DNA of 64,000 nt from Halochromatium glycolicum (GTDB lineage: Bacteria > Pseudomonadota > Gammaproteobacteria > Chromatiales > Chromatiaceae): assembly GCF_016584085.1 (NCBI RefSeq), contig NZ_NRSJ01000006.1, positions 62,001 through 126,000 of the forward strand, given 5' to 3'. Below, one piece after another: positions 37,903-46,891 of this stretch. The stretch's first letter is position 1. Each line of letters begins with the position of its first letter. The position numbers and the translations under genes are program-made. The notes beneath the pieces are model-generated. The model saw only the letters and a program-made list of their open reading frames with translations. It searched no databases and was not told the DNA's origin.

Positions 37903-39105
37903 TCAGACCGCAACGTCGGCGATATGGAAACCGGCGTAGGTGTGCACCCGATCCAACGGCTGCATCCGCGCCGACAGGTCCGGATGGAACCGCAGACAGT
38001 CGCGCAGACGACCATGCCCGGCGCCAAGCTCAAGATCCTGCAGGTAGGCCGGCGCCGCATGGGCGCTGCGGAAGATGATCCGGGCGTCGGCGCGCGCCCG
38101 TTTCAGGACCAGCCGCCATTCTTCGGTCAGCGCCTCGGGCGCGTAGCTGCTCATCCAGTCCATGTGATCGAGCAGCACATACTTCGAGAAGCGCTGCTCG
38201 GTCGTCGTGAGCAGCTCGGAGACGGTCGCGGTATGCAGTTGGATACAGTCCGCGAGTCCAGCCTTCAACGCACTGAAGTTGTCCGGCTTCAGGTACTCGG
38301 GGCAGCAGTCCTGGGTATAGCGGCCGCGCACATAGACCGCCCAGAAGTAGTTGGTCCAGACCGGGAGCTGGCCGAAGACATAGTCGATCGATTCGCGCAC
38401 GAAGCCGGCGACACCGCGCTCGTGCTGATCCTGGACCTCCTTGCGCTGCGGATGCGGCACGCCGAGCATGCTCATCGTCAACTGACGAGACAGCGTCCAG
38501 TTGATCGTCGGCGACCAGATCAGCGGCTGGACGCGGGTCTCGTAGACGTGCCGCTGGTCATCCAGTGACCGGGTCTCGAACAGCTCCGCGATGCTGGCCG
38601 CAAGCCGCGGGCGCATCCGCAGATAGGTGTGGAATCCCTTGGCGACGATGCCCGAGAGCCCGTGGAAATAGAAGCTGCCGCGCGGATTCCCGAACCAGCG
38701 GATGCGCTTGTCCCAGAAGCCGCGCGCGAACGGCGAGAGGTCGGCTCGCAGCGTGCGCCGGTAGAGTGCCTCGAACCGCGGATGATGCCCGTGCCCAAAG
38801 GCAGCGAAGAAATCCTCGTATTCGAGATGCCGAATCCCGGCCAGCTTCAGCTCCAGCAGCGCATTCTGGCGCGGGTTGGCATCGACGGCATGGATCTCGG
38901 CCGGACCGACCAGCGCGTAATCGAGCACGTTACAGCCGGCGCTGGTAATGACCAGGATGCGGTCTTCGGGCGCGATATTGAGCACCATCCGATCGACCGC
39001 CGGGTCTTCCCAGCAGGTGTTGTAGACCAGGGCGCGCGAGTAGATCGCATCGAAGACCTTCTGATCGAAGCGATCCGAGAGACTGGGCTTGGTCGATACG
39101 GGCAT
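37903..39105 (-). CDS. btaA: BtaA-like SAM:diacylglycerol 3-amino-3-carboxypropyltransferase (DUF3419)
   Basis: A 400-residue protein of the DUF3419/BtaA family, which moves the 3-amino-3-carboxypropyl group of SAM to diacylglycerol, the first step of betaine lipid synthesis. Near the N-terminus is FDAIYSRALVYNTCWEDPAVD (shown to position 38). It is followed by the SAM-binding LVITSAGCNVLDYALVGP and AVDANPRQNALLELKLAGI, all diagnostic of the family. The FDHMDWM-like LLDHMDWMSSYAPEAL near residue 315 is also conserved. The ATG at 39105 fits. With btaB 3 bp downstream the pathway is complete, which predicts that the organism can replace phospholipids, typically under phosphate limitation. No Pho box was identified by eye. 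Confidence 0.9.
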   Translation of the reverse strand: MPVSTKPSLSDRFDQKVFDAIYSRALVYNTCWEDPAVDRMVLNIAPEDRILVITSAGCNVLDYALVGPAEIHAVDANPRQNALLELKLAGIRHLEYEDFFAAFGHGHHPRFEALYRRTLRADLSPFARGFWDKRIRWFGNPRGSFYFHGLSGIVAKGFHTYLRMRPRLAASIAELFETRSLDDQRHVYETRVQPLIWSPTINWTLSRQLTMSMLGVPHPQRKEVQDQHERGVAGFVRESIDYVFGQLPVWTNYFWAVYVRGRYTQDCCPEYLKPDNFSALKAGLADCIQLHTATVSELLTTTEQRFSKYVLLDHMDWMSSYAPEALTEEWRLVLKRARADARIIFRSAHAAPAYLQDLELGAGHGRLRDCLRFHPDLSARMQPLDRVHTYAGFHIADVAV

Positions 39106-39237
39106 GGCATTGGCGCCCCGGTGGCAAATAAACCGCTCAAGGCTACCAAGCGCATGTGACGATTCCGTGGCAGTCAGAAGACGGACCTGTTGCCGGTGCG
39201 TGACCGCAGGCGCTGCCGAGGCCGGCCCTTAGCCATC

Positions 39238-39316
39238 CCTGAGCCCAACCCTGAGCATCAGCCCTGAGCACCAGCCCTGAGCACCAGCCCGGAGCACAGG
39301 CCCTGAGCACCGGCCC
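39238..39316. repeat. 13-bp tandem repeat (about six copies)
   Basis: Degenerate units of CCCTGAGCACCAG run head to tail in the non-coding gap between btaA and malQ. Variants carry CATCAG, CCCGGAGCAC and CACCGG. The period is not a multiple of three and no long frame uses it. Confidence 0.8.
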
Positions 39317-39340
39317 TATCAACGCGCCGTCATGATCATT

Positions 39341-39390
39341 ACCGTGAATCACGCGGGATTCATCGTCCGGGGTGGCACCGTGCGATGAAC
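39341..39390 (-). repeat. Dispersed 50-bp repeat, copy 2
   Basis: The reverse complement matches 21183-21234 (GTTCATCGCACGG to CGTGATTCA). It ends one base before the malQ stop codon, just as copy 1 lies just beyond the cobU stop, so both copies sit immediately downstream of a gene. Confidence 0.75.
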
Positions 39391-39391
39391 G

Positions 39392-40873
39392 TTAGCCAGG
39401 CCTGCGCCCATAGAGCGCCACCAGGTGCGCGAACCGGGCCGGCAGCGCGTCATCGAGTTCGTCCCATTGGAAGCGCCACTGCCAATTCCCGATCGCAACC
39501 CCAGGGCGGTTCATCCGGTGCGCACCACCGAGCCCCATCAGGTCCTGCATCGGCACCACCGCCAAGTCGGCTCGGGAGGCCAATGCAGCGCGAATCATCG
39601 GCCAGGGCATCGGCTCCTGAGAATGGCCCAGATAGTCGTCGACATGGGCGCGCAGCCCGGCGTCCAGCGCCTCATACCAGCCCAGCGTCGTGTCGTTGTC
39701 GTGGGTGCCGGTATAGGTCACCGAGTCGCGGCTATGATGAAACGGCAGATAGGGGTTATCGGGACCACCCTCGAACGCGAACTGCAGCACCTTCATGCCC
39801 GGCATCCGGTATTTGCGCCGCAGCGCATCGACCTCGTCGGTGATCACGCCCAGGTCCTCGGCGATCAGCGGCAAGGTCCCTAGCTCCTGCTTGAGCTGCG
39901 CGAAGAGCGCATCGCCTTCGGCCTTGACCCAGCTGCCATTCAACGCCGTGTCTTCCTCGGCCGGAACCTCCCAGTAGGCCTCGAAGCCGCGAAAATGGTC
40001 GATCCGGATCATATCGAACAGCCGCAGCTGGGTGCGCATCCGGTCCAACCAGAAGCGAAAGCCGTTCTTCTTCAACTGATCCCAGCGGTAGAGCGGGTTG
40101 CCCCAGCGCTGTCCGGTTGCCGAGAAGTAATCGGGCGGCACGCCGGCGACGACCCGGCAGGACCCATCGGCGTTGAGATCGAAGTCGCCGGGTCGCGCCC
40201 AGACCTCGGCGCTATCATGGGCAACGAAGATTGGCATATCGCCGAACAGACGCACCCCGCGCGCGTTCGCATACGCACGTAACGCGTCCCATTGGCGAAA
40301 GAACAGGAACTGCTCGAAGCGGATATAGCCAAGCTGTTTGGCCAGGCGGCGGCGCGCCTGACCCAGGCTGCGCCCATCCCGATCCCTGAGGCCCTTCGGC
40401 CATTCCCACCAGGGTCTCTCGCGCTCCTCGTGGATGGCTCGGTACAGCGCATAGTCTTCCAGCCAGAATCGCTGCGCTTCACAGAACGCGTCCAGCGCGG
40501 CGCGATCCTGATCCGTCGCCGAGCGCTGAAAGCCCTTGTAGGCATCGAGCAACAGCGCACGCTTGCTTGCGTCACTCAGATCGGCCGGCAGCTCGCCCGC
40601 GATCCAACCCGCCTCGGCAAGCGGCTCCAGTCCGATCAGTCGGGGGCTGCCGGCATGCGCCGAGCTGGTTTGATAGGGCGAATCACCGATCTGCGGCGGA
40701 CCAACCGGCAGCATCTGCCAGACAGTGACGCCGCAATCGGCCAGGAAGCTCACGAAGTTGTAGGCCTCCGGCCCAAGGTCCCCGCAGGGGCCGCCGCCGG
40801 GCAACGAGGTCAGATGCAGCAGCACGCAGGCGCGGCGTCGATCAAGGCAATCGGTGGCAGGGGCATCGTCCAT
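39392..40873 (-). CDS. malQ: 4-alpha-glucanotransferase (amylomaltase, GH77)
   Basis: MalQ transfers maltodextrin segments between alpha-1,4-glucans. The 493-residue, GH77-length protein opens with the family motif LLHLTSLPGGGPCGDLGPEAY (cited in part) and has the catalytic nucleophile Asp in IRIDHFRGFEAYWEVPAEE (about residue 295). The acid/base Glu is in PLIAEDLGVITDEVDALR (about 345), and the transition-state Asp is in YTGTHDNDTTLGWYEAL. All three are present. It neighbours glgC and glgB but is separated from glgC by repeat-rich DNA. The three probably belong to glycogen metabolism. Confidence 0.96.
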   Translation of the reverse strand: MDDAPATDCLDRRRACVLLHLTSLPGGGPCGDLGPEAYNFVSFLADCGVTVWQMLPVGPPQIGDSPYQTSSAHAGSPRLIGLEPLAEAGWIAGELPADLSDASKRALLLDAYKGFQRSATDQDRAALDAFCEAQRFWLEDYALYRAIHEERERPWWEWPKGLRDRDGRSLGQARRRLAKQLGYIRFEQFLFFRQWDALRAYANARGVRLFGDMPIFVAHDSAEVWARPGDFDLNADGSCRVVAGVPPDYFSATGQRWGNPLYRWDQLKKNGFRFWLDRMRTQLRLFDMIRIDHFRGFEAYWEVPAEEDTALNGSWVKAEGDALFAQLKQELGTLPLIAEDLGVITDEVDALRRKYRMPGMKVLQFAFEGGPDNPYLPFHHSRDSVTYTGTHDNDTTLGWYEALDAGLRAHVDDYLGHSQEPMPWPMIRAALASRADLAVVPMQDLMGLGGAHRMNRPGVAIGNWQWRFQWDELDDALPARFAHLVALYGRRPG

Positions 40874-40991
40874 AGCAGATACAGGAACAGCGGAAGTGGT
40901 TTACAGGCGTGGTGGAAACGGCGATCAGAGTGGTTGCGCCTCTCGCGGGTCCTCCCCCCGTGATGACAGCGCCATGCCAGGCAGCCGGCCC

Positions 40992-41101
40992 AACGCGAGC
41001 CCAGCGGGAGCCCAACGGGAGCCCAACGGGAGCCCAACGGGAGCCCAGCGGGAGCCCAACGGGAGCCCAACGGGAGCCCAACGAGAGCTCAACGGGAGCC
41101 C
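40992..41101. repeat. 11-bp tandem repeat, ten copies
   Basis: Ten head-to-tail units of AACGGGAGCCC (variants AGCGGGAGCCC, AACGCGAGCCC and AACGAGAGCTC) fill the gap between malQ and glgC. Spurious short frames through the array encode Gly-Ser-Arg-Trp-Ala-Pro-type repeats on the minus strand. They have no start context or conservation signal and are not annotated. Confidence 0.9.
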
Positions 41102-41110
41102 AGCAAGGGA

Positions 41111-41297
41111 CTAGTGCATCGCGTCAGAAATGCCGAGACCCTCTTCCTGCCATCTGGCTCTCAGCGTTGTAGGAGCCCGCTTGCGGGCGACCCAGGCCGC
41201 ACTCGCGGCGGCGACAATCGCCCGCAAGCGGGCTCCTACCCCACGACCATTGGGAGCGGCGACAATCGGCCTCGGGATGTCCGCTGTCTTGCACTAG
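41111..41297. repeat. MITE-like element, copy C
   Basis: A 187-bp element whose ends are GACTAGTGCA and TGCACTAGTC, a perfect 10-bp inverted pair counting one base outside at each side. It has the same internal plan as copy B: CCATCTGGCTCTCAGCG, a REP-like palindrome at 41169-41190, its inverted partner at 41219-41239, then ACGACCATTGG and the right end. It directly follows the 11-bp tandem array. Confidence 0.88.
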
Positions 41298-41334
41298 TCG
41301 ATCCTGGCGCGGCCTGGCAACAGCTCAGCAGGGC

Positions 41335-42606
41335 TCAGCTCACCCGGTTGATCGTCTGGCCGAGCATCTCGGGTGTCACCAGCGTGACCCCACCCTCCGA
41401 GACCTCAAAGCCGGCGGCCGCGTCCTCGGCGCGATCACAGCCGATGCGCATCCCCTCGGGCAGCCGGCACCAGTGGTCGACGATCGCTCGCCGGACGATG
41501 CAGCCGCGCCCGATATCGACGTTCGGAAGGATCACGCTGTCCTCGACATGCGCGAACGAGTGCACGCGCACATTGGAGAACAGCAGCGAGTGGCGCACGA
41601 GTGCACCCGAGATGATACAACCCCCGGAGACCATCGAGTCCACCGCCATTCCGCGGCGGATGTCGTCATCGAAGACGAATTTGGCAGGGGGAAGCTGCTC
41701 TTGATAGGTCCAAAGGGGCCAGTTTTCGTCATAGAGGCTGAGCGGCGGCGTCACACCGATCAGCTCCAGATTCGCCTCCCAGAACGCGTCCAGGGTGCCG
41801 ACATCGCGCCAATAGGCTTGGGCGCCGCTGTGCGGGTCACGGAACGGATAGGCCATGACCTGGTAGTGAGCGATCGCGCGCGGGATCACGTCCTTGCCGA
41901 AATCGTGGCTGGAGCCGGCCGTATCGGCATCACTGATGACCTGCTCGAATAGAAACTCTCGGCTGAAGACATAGATCCCCATCGACGCCAGCGCGACATC
42001 CTCCCTGCCCGGCACCGATGGCGGATCAGCCGGCTTTTCGACGAACGCGCGCACGCGCCCATCGTCATCGACACTGATGATGCCAAAGCCGCTCGCCCGC
42101 TCGCGCTCGACCTCGATGCAGCCGATCGTCATCTCGGCGCCGGACTCGACATGCTGCGCGATCATCGGCCCGTAATCCATCTGGTAGACATGGTCGCCGG
42201 CGAGCACGAGCACATAATCCGGGTCGTGATTGCGGATGATGTCGAGGTTCTGAAACACCGCATCGGCCGTACCCGCATACCAGGCGGTCTCGGTAACGCG
42301 CTGCTGCGCCGGCCACAGCTCGACGAACTCGCCGAATTCCCCGCGCAGGAAACCCCAGCCCTTCTGGATGTGCAGGATCAGTGAGTGCGCCTTGTACTGG
42401 GTCAGCACACCGATGCGCCGGATGCCTGAATTGATGCAGTTGGAGAGCGGGAAGTCGACGATCCGGAACTTCCCGCCGAAGGGCACCGCCGGTTTCGAGC
42501 GCCATTGGGTGAGCTGACGTAAACGCGAGCCGCGCCCACCAGCGAGGATGAGCGCCAGCGTATTGCGCGTCAGGCGACTGACGAAGCGAGGGCCCGCTTC
42601 TGGCAT
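41335..42606 (-). CDS. glgC: Glucose-1-phosphate adenylyltransferase
   Basis: GlgC makes ADP-glucose from ATP and glucose-1-phosphate, the committed step of bacterial glycogen synthesis. The 423-residue protein has the N-terminal nucleotidyltransferase motif [16 protein letters not shown] and [15 protein letters not shown] (allosteric/catalytic Lys-Arg region, about 15-50). It also has the catalytic [16 protein letters not shown] and a C-terminal left-handed beta-helix with [18 protein letters not shown] and [15 protein letters not shown]. It is divergent from glgB with a 289-bp shared upstream region, which suggests coordinated control. No glgA lies in the window. Confidence 0.97.
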   Translation of the reverse strand: MPEAGPRFVSRLTRNTLALILAGGRGSRLRQLTQWRSKPAVPFGGKFRIVDFPLSNCINSGIRRIGVLTQYKAHSLILHIQKGWGFLRGEFGEFVELWPAQQRVTETAWYAGTADAVFQNLDIIRNHDPDYVLVLAGDHVYQMDYGPMIAQHVESGAEMTIGCIEVERERASGFGIISVDDDGRVRAFVEKPADPPSVPGREDVALASMGIYVFSREFLFEQVISDADTAGSSHDFGKDVIPRAIAHYQVMAYPFRDPHSGAQAYWRDVGTLDAFWEANLELIGVTPPLSLYDENWPLWTYQEQLPPAKFVFDDDIRRGMAVDSMVSGGCIISGALVRHSLLFSNVRVHSFAHVEDSVILPNVDIGRGCIVRRAIVDHWCRLPEGMRIGCDRAEDAAAGFEVSEGGVTLVTPEMLGQTINRVS

Positions 42607-42776
42607 GCTGAACCTTCGGGCGCGAGCGCCGGTTGGGAAATGGGAATCGCCGGTGGCGGGCCGTCGTCGATCTCAACCCTGACCGCAACCGGGGCCGATC
42701 GTCGCTATGGTAACATCGCTCTGACGTTTCGCATCGGGGTGCACAAGATCGGGGCGACAGGCCTGGGCGCCCCTGC

Positions 42777-42804
42777 GTTGCAAACGCTGAGTTGCAAACG
42801 CTGA
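42777..42804. repeat. 14-bp direct repeat in the glgC-glgB divergent region
   Basis: GTTGCAAACGCTGA occurs twice back to back (42777-42790 and 42791-42804) within the intergenic region that must hold both glgC and glgB promoters. It could be an operator, but no matching regulator is evident. Confidence 0.6.
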
Positions 42805-42895
42805 CCGCAGCGATCCCGCGAAAGTACGGGTGCACCAGCGGCCCGCCCTAGCGCGCCCCAAGCGACCCGGCAAGAGCCCAAGGACACGACAAGCT

Positions 42896-45256
42896 ATGCC
42901 CGAATCCCAGCTCCGCTATCCCGACCTACCCGATCCGCTGCTGAAGATCGTCGAGGCCCGACATCATGATCCCTTCGAGGTGCTCGGCCGCCATGAGCAA
43001 GCGGACGGGTCGGCCGTCGTGCGGGTGCTATTGCCGCGTGCCGAGCGCGTCCGCGTCGGCAAGGGCGACATCGAGTTGAAGCGCATCGAGGGCACCGACC
43101 TCTTCGTTTGGGAAGGCCCCGCTGCCGCCATCCAGGGGCATTACCAGCTCAGCTGGTACGACAAGCAGGGCCAGGTCCATACCCAGTACGATCCCTACAC
43201 CTTCGGCCCGCAGATCGCCGACTTCGACCTCCACCTCTTCGGCGAGGGCCGCCATTGGCATGCCTATCGCTTCCTCGGCGCGCATCGGCATGAGGTCGAT
43301 GGCATCACCGGCTTCCGGTTCGGGGTCTGGGCACCGGGTGCTGCCCGTGTCAGCGTCGTCGGGGACTTCAACAACTGGGACGGCCGTGAGCATCCGATGC
43401 GGGTGCGCTCGGGCTCGGGCGTCTGGGAGCTATTCATTCCGGGGCTCGAGCCGGGCGCGCTCTACAAGTTCGAGCTGCGCTCGCCCGAAGGCATCCCGAT
43501 GGTCAAGATCGACCCCTACAGCGGCGCCTTCCAAGAACGGCCCGATAACGCCTGCATCCTGCTCGCCCCGAGCCAGTTCCAATGGCGCGATGCCGACTGG
43601 ATCGAGCGGCGCGCAAGCGCCGACTGGCAGCATCAACCGATGTCGGTCTACGAGGTCCATCTCGGTTCCTGGCTGCGCGACGCCGACGGCGGCTTCCTGA
43701 ATTATCGCGAGCTCGCCGAGCGCCTCGCCGAGCATTGCAAGGGCATGGGCTTCACCCACATCGAACTGCTGCCGATCACCGAGCATCCGCTCGATGCGTC
43801 CTGGGGCTACCAGGCGACCGGCTACTTCGCGCCGACGGCCCGTTTCGGGACCCCGGAAGACTTCCGTTACTTCGTCGACTACCTCCATCAGCAGGATATC
43901 GGCGTGCTGCTCGACTGGGTGCCAGCCCACTTTCCGCGCGACACGGTCGCCCTCGCTCGCTACGACGGCACCGCCCTCTACGAGCACGCCGATCCACGCC
44001 AGGGCGAGCACAAGGACTGGGGCACGCTGATCTTCAACTACGGCCGCCATGAGGTGAAGAACTTTCTGCTCTCGAGCGCGCTCTATTGGCTGGCCGAGTA
44101 CCACATCGACGGGTTAAGGGTCGATGCGGTCGCCTCGATGCTCTACCTCGACTATTCGCGCAACGACGGCGAGTGGATACCGAACAAGTACGGCGGCAAC
44201 GAGAACCTGGATGCGGTCGAGTTCCTGCGCCAGCTCAATACCGTCACGCACGAGCAGCACCCCGGCACCCTGATGGTCGCCGAGGAGTCGACCTCCTGGC
44301 CGCAGGTCTCGCGTCCAACCTACCTCGGCGGCCTGGGCTTCAGCATGAAATGGAATATGGGCTGGATGCACGACACCCTCTCCTACATGGAGAAGGACCC
44401 GATCTACCGCCACTACCATCACGACCTGCTGACCTTCGGCCTGCTCTACGCCTTCACCGAGAATTTCGTGCTGCCGTTCAGCCACGACGAGGTCGTCCAC
44501 GGCAAGAAGTCGATGCTCGACAAGATGCCCGGCGATGCCTGGCAGAAGTTCGCCTCGCTGCGGCTGTTGTACACCTTCATGTTCACCTATCCGGGCAAGA
44601 AGCTGCTGTTCCAGGGCTGCGAGTTCGCCCAGGGGCGCGAGTGGAACTTCGATGCGGCGGCCGAATGGGACCTGCTCGAGCGGCCACCGCATCAGGGCGT
44701 CAAGCAGATCGTCGCAGACCTCAACCAGCTCTATCAGGCCGAAACGGCGCTGCACCAGATCGATTTCGAGAGCAGCGGGTTCGAGTGGATCGACTGCCAC
44801 GACTCCAGCCAGTCGGTGCTGAGCTATCTGCGCAAATCGAAGGACGGCAAGCAGCTCGTCGCCTGCGCGTTCAATTTCACGCCGGTTCCGCGCGACAACT
44901 ATCGTATTGGTGTCCCGGTCGAAGGCTTCTATCGCGAGGCGATCAACTCGGACGCCGAGCTCTACGGCGGAAGCAATGTCGGCAACCAGGGCGGCGTCCA
45001 ATCGGAACCGGTGAGCTGGATGGGACGCCCCCACTCGATCCCGCTCGCCCTGCCGCCGCTCGCCGGCGTCGTGATGGTGCTCGACCCGAGCTCGGTCCCG
45101 ACCGAACAGGCCGGCGCCGACCGCGCCGAAGCGGCCCGGCAGGCCGCTCCCGGCAGCGCGTCAGCGGTGGACACCACAGCCGAGAAGGCGGTGACCGAGA
45201 CGCCCGACAGCAGCTCGCCGCCACCCAACGACGATGCCGGGCGCGGGATCGGCTGA
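42896..45256 (+). CDS. glgB: 1,4-alpha-glucan branching enzyme
   Basis: GlgB introduces alpha-1,6 branches into glycogen. The protein is about 786 residues from the ATG at 42896 ([10 protein letters not shown]), preceded by AAGGA. Two N-terminal beta-sandwich modules (the second, CBM48, contains [20 protein letters not shown]) precede the GH13 barrel. That barrel has [13 protein letters not shown], the nucleophile Asp in [17 protein letters not shown], the acid/base Glu in [13 protein letters not shown], and [18 protein letters not shown]-terminal all-beta domain ends near residue 735. The final 50 residues are an Ala/Pro/Ser-rich tail unusual for GlgB. It forms a divergent pair with glgC. 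Confidence 0.97.
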   Translation: MPESQLRYPDLPDPLLKIVEARHHDPFEVLGRHEQADGSAVVRVLLPRAERVRVGKGDIELKRIEGTDLFVWEGPAAAIQGHYQLSWYDKQGQVHTQYDPYTFGPQIADFDLHLFGEGRHWHAYRFLGAHRHEVDGITGFRFGVWAPGAARVSVVGDFNNWDGREHPMRVRSGSGVWELFIPGLEPGALYKFELRSPEGIPMVKIDPYSGAFQERPDNACILLAPSQFQWRDADWIERRASADWQHQPMSVYEVHLGSWLRDADGGFLNYRELAERLAEHCKGMGFTHIELLPITEHPLDASWGYQATGYFAPTARFGTPEDFRYFVDYLHQQDIGVLLDWVPAHFPRDTVALARYDGTALYEHADPRQGEHKDWGTLIFNYGRHEVKNFLLSSALYWLAEYHIDGLRVDAVASMLYLDYSRNDGEWIPNKYGGNENLDAVEFLRQLNTVTHEQHPGTLMVAEESTSWPQVSRPTYLGGLGFSMKWNMGWMHDTLSYMEKDPIYRHYHHDLLTFGLLYAFTENFVLPFSHDEVVHGKKSMLDKMPGDAWQKFASLRLLYTFMFTYPGKKLLFQGCEFAQGREWNFDAAAEWDLLERPPHQGVKQIVADLNQLYQAETALHQIDFESSGFEWIDCHDSSQSVLSYLRKSKDGKQLVACAFNFTPVPRDNYRIGVPVEGFYREAINSDAELYGGSNVGNQGGVQSEPVSWMGRPHSIPLALPPLAGVVMVLDPSSVPTEQAGADRAEAARQAAPGSASAVDTTAEKAVTETPDSSSPPPNDDAGRGIG

Positions 45257-45381
45257 CGGCCCGAACGGATGCCGATCCTGCCGAGACCGCCTGCAGGACC
45301 GACCGGCCTGCCGATGCAGTGCGAACCGCGATGCAGCAAGGACCTGAACCGCTCGCTCACCTGATACGCCCGCTCGTCTAG

Positions 45382-46008
45382 ATGCTCGACGTCACCGATC
45401 TCGCCTGCCGCCGAGGGGATCGCCAGCTGTTTCGCAGCCTGTCGTTCCAGGTCCCCGCTCAGACGCTGCTGCACGTGCGCGGCCGCAACGGCAGTGGCAA
45501 GACAACGCTGTTGCGCGCCCTTTGCGGCCTGCTCCGGCCCGACGCCGGTCGCATCCGCTGGAAGGGGAAGAGCATCGGTGAGCTGGCCGAGGACTATAAC
45601 CGGGATCTGCTCTACTTCGGCCACCTCAACGGCATCAAGGCGGATCTGACCGGGCTCGAGAACCTCCGGATCGCCCGCACACTGGATCAGGACCCGGTCG
45701 GCGATGACGCCATCCTCGACGCGCTGGCGCGGATCGGCCTCGAGGGCTTCGAGGACCTGCCAACCCGGATGCTCTCGCAAGGGCAAAAGAAGCGCGTCGC
45801 GCTCACGCGCTTGATCTTGAGCAAGGCGCCGTTGTGGATCTTGGACGAGCCTTTCACGGCGCTGGACGTCGATGCGGTGGACCTGTTGCAGCAGCTGATC
45901 GCCGAGCAGGTCGCAGACGGCGGGTCAGTGGTGCTGACGACCCATCAGGAGGTCCCGCTGACGCAAGGCGCGATCCAACGACTCACGCTCGATGAGGCAG
46001 ATGATTAG
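45382..46008 (+). CDS. ccmA: Haem exporter ATP-binding protein CcmA
   Basis: The ATPase of the CcmABCD complex, which releases holo-CcmE in cytochrome c maturation System I. In 208 residues it has Walker A RGRNGSGKTTLLRAL (about 34-48), the ABC signature LSQGQKKRVALTRL (about 132) and Walker B PLWILDEPFTALD (about 151). The ATG at 45382 fits the family start MLDVTDLACRRGDRQLF. It is the first gene of a ccmABCDEFGHI operon that runs to 53178 on the plus strand. CcmA acts on the cytoplasmic face. Confidence 0.96.
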   Translation: MLDVTDLACRRGDRQLFRSLSFQVPAQTLLHVRGRNGSGKTTLLRALCGLLRPDAGRIRWKGKSIGELAEDYNRDLLYFGHLNGIKADLTGLENLRIARTLDQDPVGDDAILDALARIGLEGFEDLPTRMLSQGQKKRVALTRLILSKAPLWILDEPFTALDVDAVDLLQQLIAEQVADGGSVVLTTHQEVPLTQGAIQRLTLDEADD

Positions 46009-46050
46009 ACACCGACCTCTGGAGACGACCCTGCGCGGGCCTGAAACCTG

Positions 46051-46722
46051 ATGCTCAGGGTCTTCTACTCCGTTCTCGCGAGGGACATCCTGCTGGCGCT
46101 CCGGCGGCGCACCGATGTATTGACGACGCTGTTCTTCTTCATCATCGTGATCAGCCTGTTCCCGTTGGGCGTCGGCAGCGAGCGCGAGCAGCTGCAGGCA
46201 CTGGGCCCGGGCGTGGTCTGGGTTGCGGCGCTGCTGGCATCGATGTTGGCGTTGGAGCGATTGTTCGCTGCCGACTACGACGACGGGACGCTCGAGCAGC
46301 TCCTGTTGACCGGCCAGCCGTTGGCGCTCTTGGTCCTCGCCAAGGTGCTTGCGCATTGGCTCCTCACCGGCCTGCCACTGGTGCTGATCGCACCGCTGGT
46401 GGCGATGCAGTATCACCTGGAGGCGACCGCGGTCTGGGTCATGATGGCGGCCTTGGCGGTCGGCACGCCGGTGTTGAGCCTGATCGGCGCGATCGGCGCG
46501 GCGCTGACGCTGGGGCTGCGCGGGGGCGGTATCCTGCTGTCGCTGCTGATCCTGCCGCTCTATGTCCCGGTGCTGGTCTATGGTGCCGGCGCGGTCACCG
46601 TCAGCGCGATCGAAATCGCCGATACGGAGCCCTATTTCCACCTTTTGGGCGCGTTCCTGCTCGGCGCCTTGGTGCTCGCACCACTGGCCGCCGCAGCGGC
46701 ATTACGGATCTCGCTCGAGTGA
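46051..46722 (+). CDS. ccmB: Haem exporter membrane subunit CcmB
   Basis: A 223-residue, six-helix membrane partner of CcmA. It starts LRVFYSVLARDILLALRRRTD, a classic CcmB N-terminus with basic Arg-rich loop. It continues with TLFFFIIVISLFPLGVG and the conserved PGVVWVAALLASMLALERLF, and later ILPLYVPVLVYGAGAV. It lies 42 bp downstream of ccmA. Length and helix pattern are normal. Confidence 0.95.
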   Translation: MLRVFYSVLARDILLALRRRTDVLTTLFFFIIVISLFPLGVGSEREQLQALGPGVVWVAALLASMLALERLFAADYDDGTLEQLLLTGQPLALLVLAKVLAHWLLTGLPLVLIAPLVAMQYHLEATAVWVMMAALAVGTPVLSLIGAIGAALTLGLRGGGILLSLLILPLYVPVLVYGAGAVTVSAIEIADTEPYFHLLGAFLLGALVLAPLAAAAALRISLE

Positions 46723-46891
46723 GCGCTGACCCGAACCGGGTCGAGGACTGCCCGGGCACAGACGTCCCCGGCTTCCACCCGGAGAATCGGGTTTTTCGAA
46801 GCAAATTGCGATAACAACTTACAATCTGTCACCACTGCTCAAGGCTTAACGTCTCGGACCATTGCTAGAATCCGGACGCCGAAGCAATATT

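Noticed and set aside
40992..41101. Possible CRISPR array
   Set aside because: Units of 11 bp are directly abutting with no unique spacers, and no cas gene is in the window. The 13-bp array at 39238 and the 21-bp periodicity at 15550-15860 were rejected for the same reason.
40810..41114. Short frames with Gly-Ser-Arg-Trp-Ala-Pro repeats across the 11-bp array
   Set aside because: Any 11-bp array stays open in several frames. There is no ribosome-binding site and no conserved domain.
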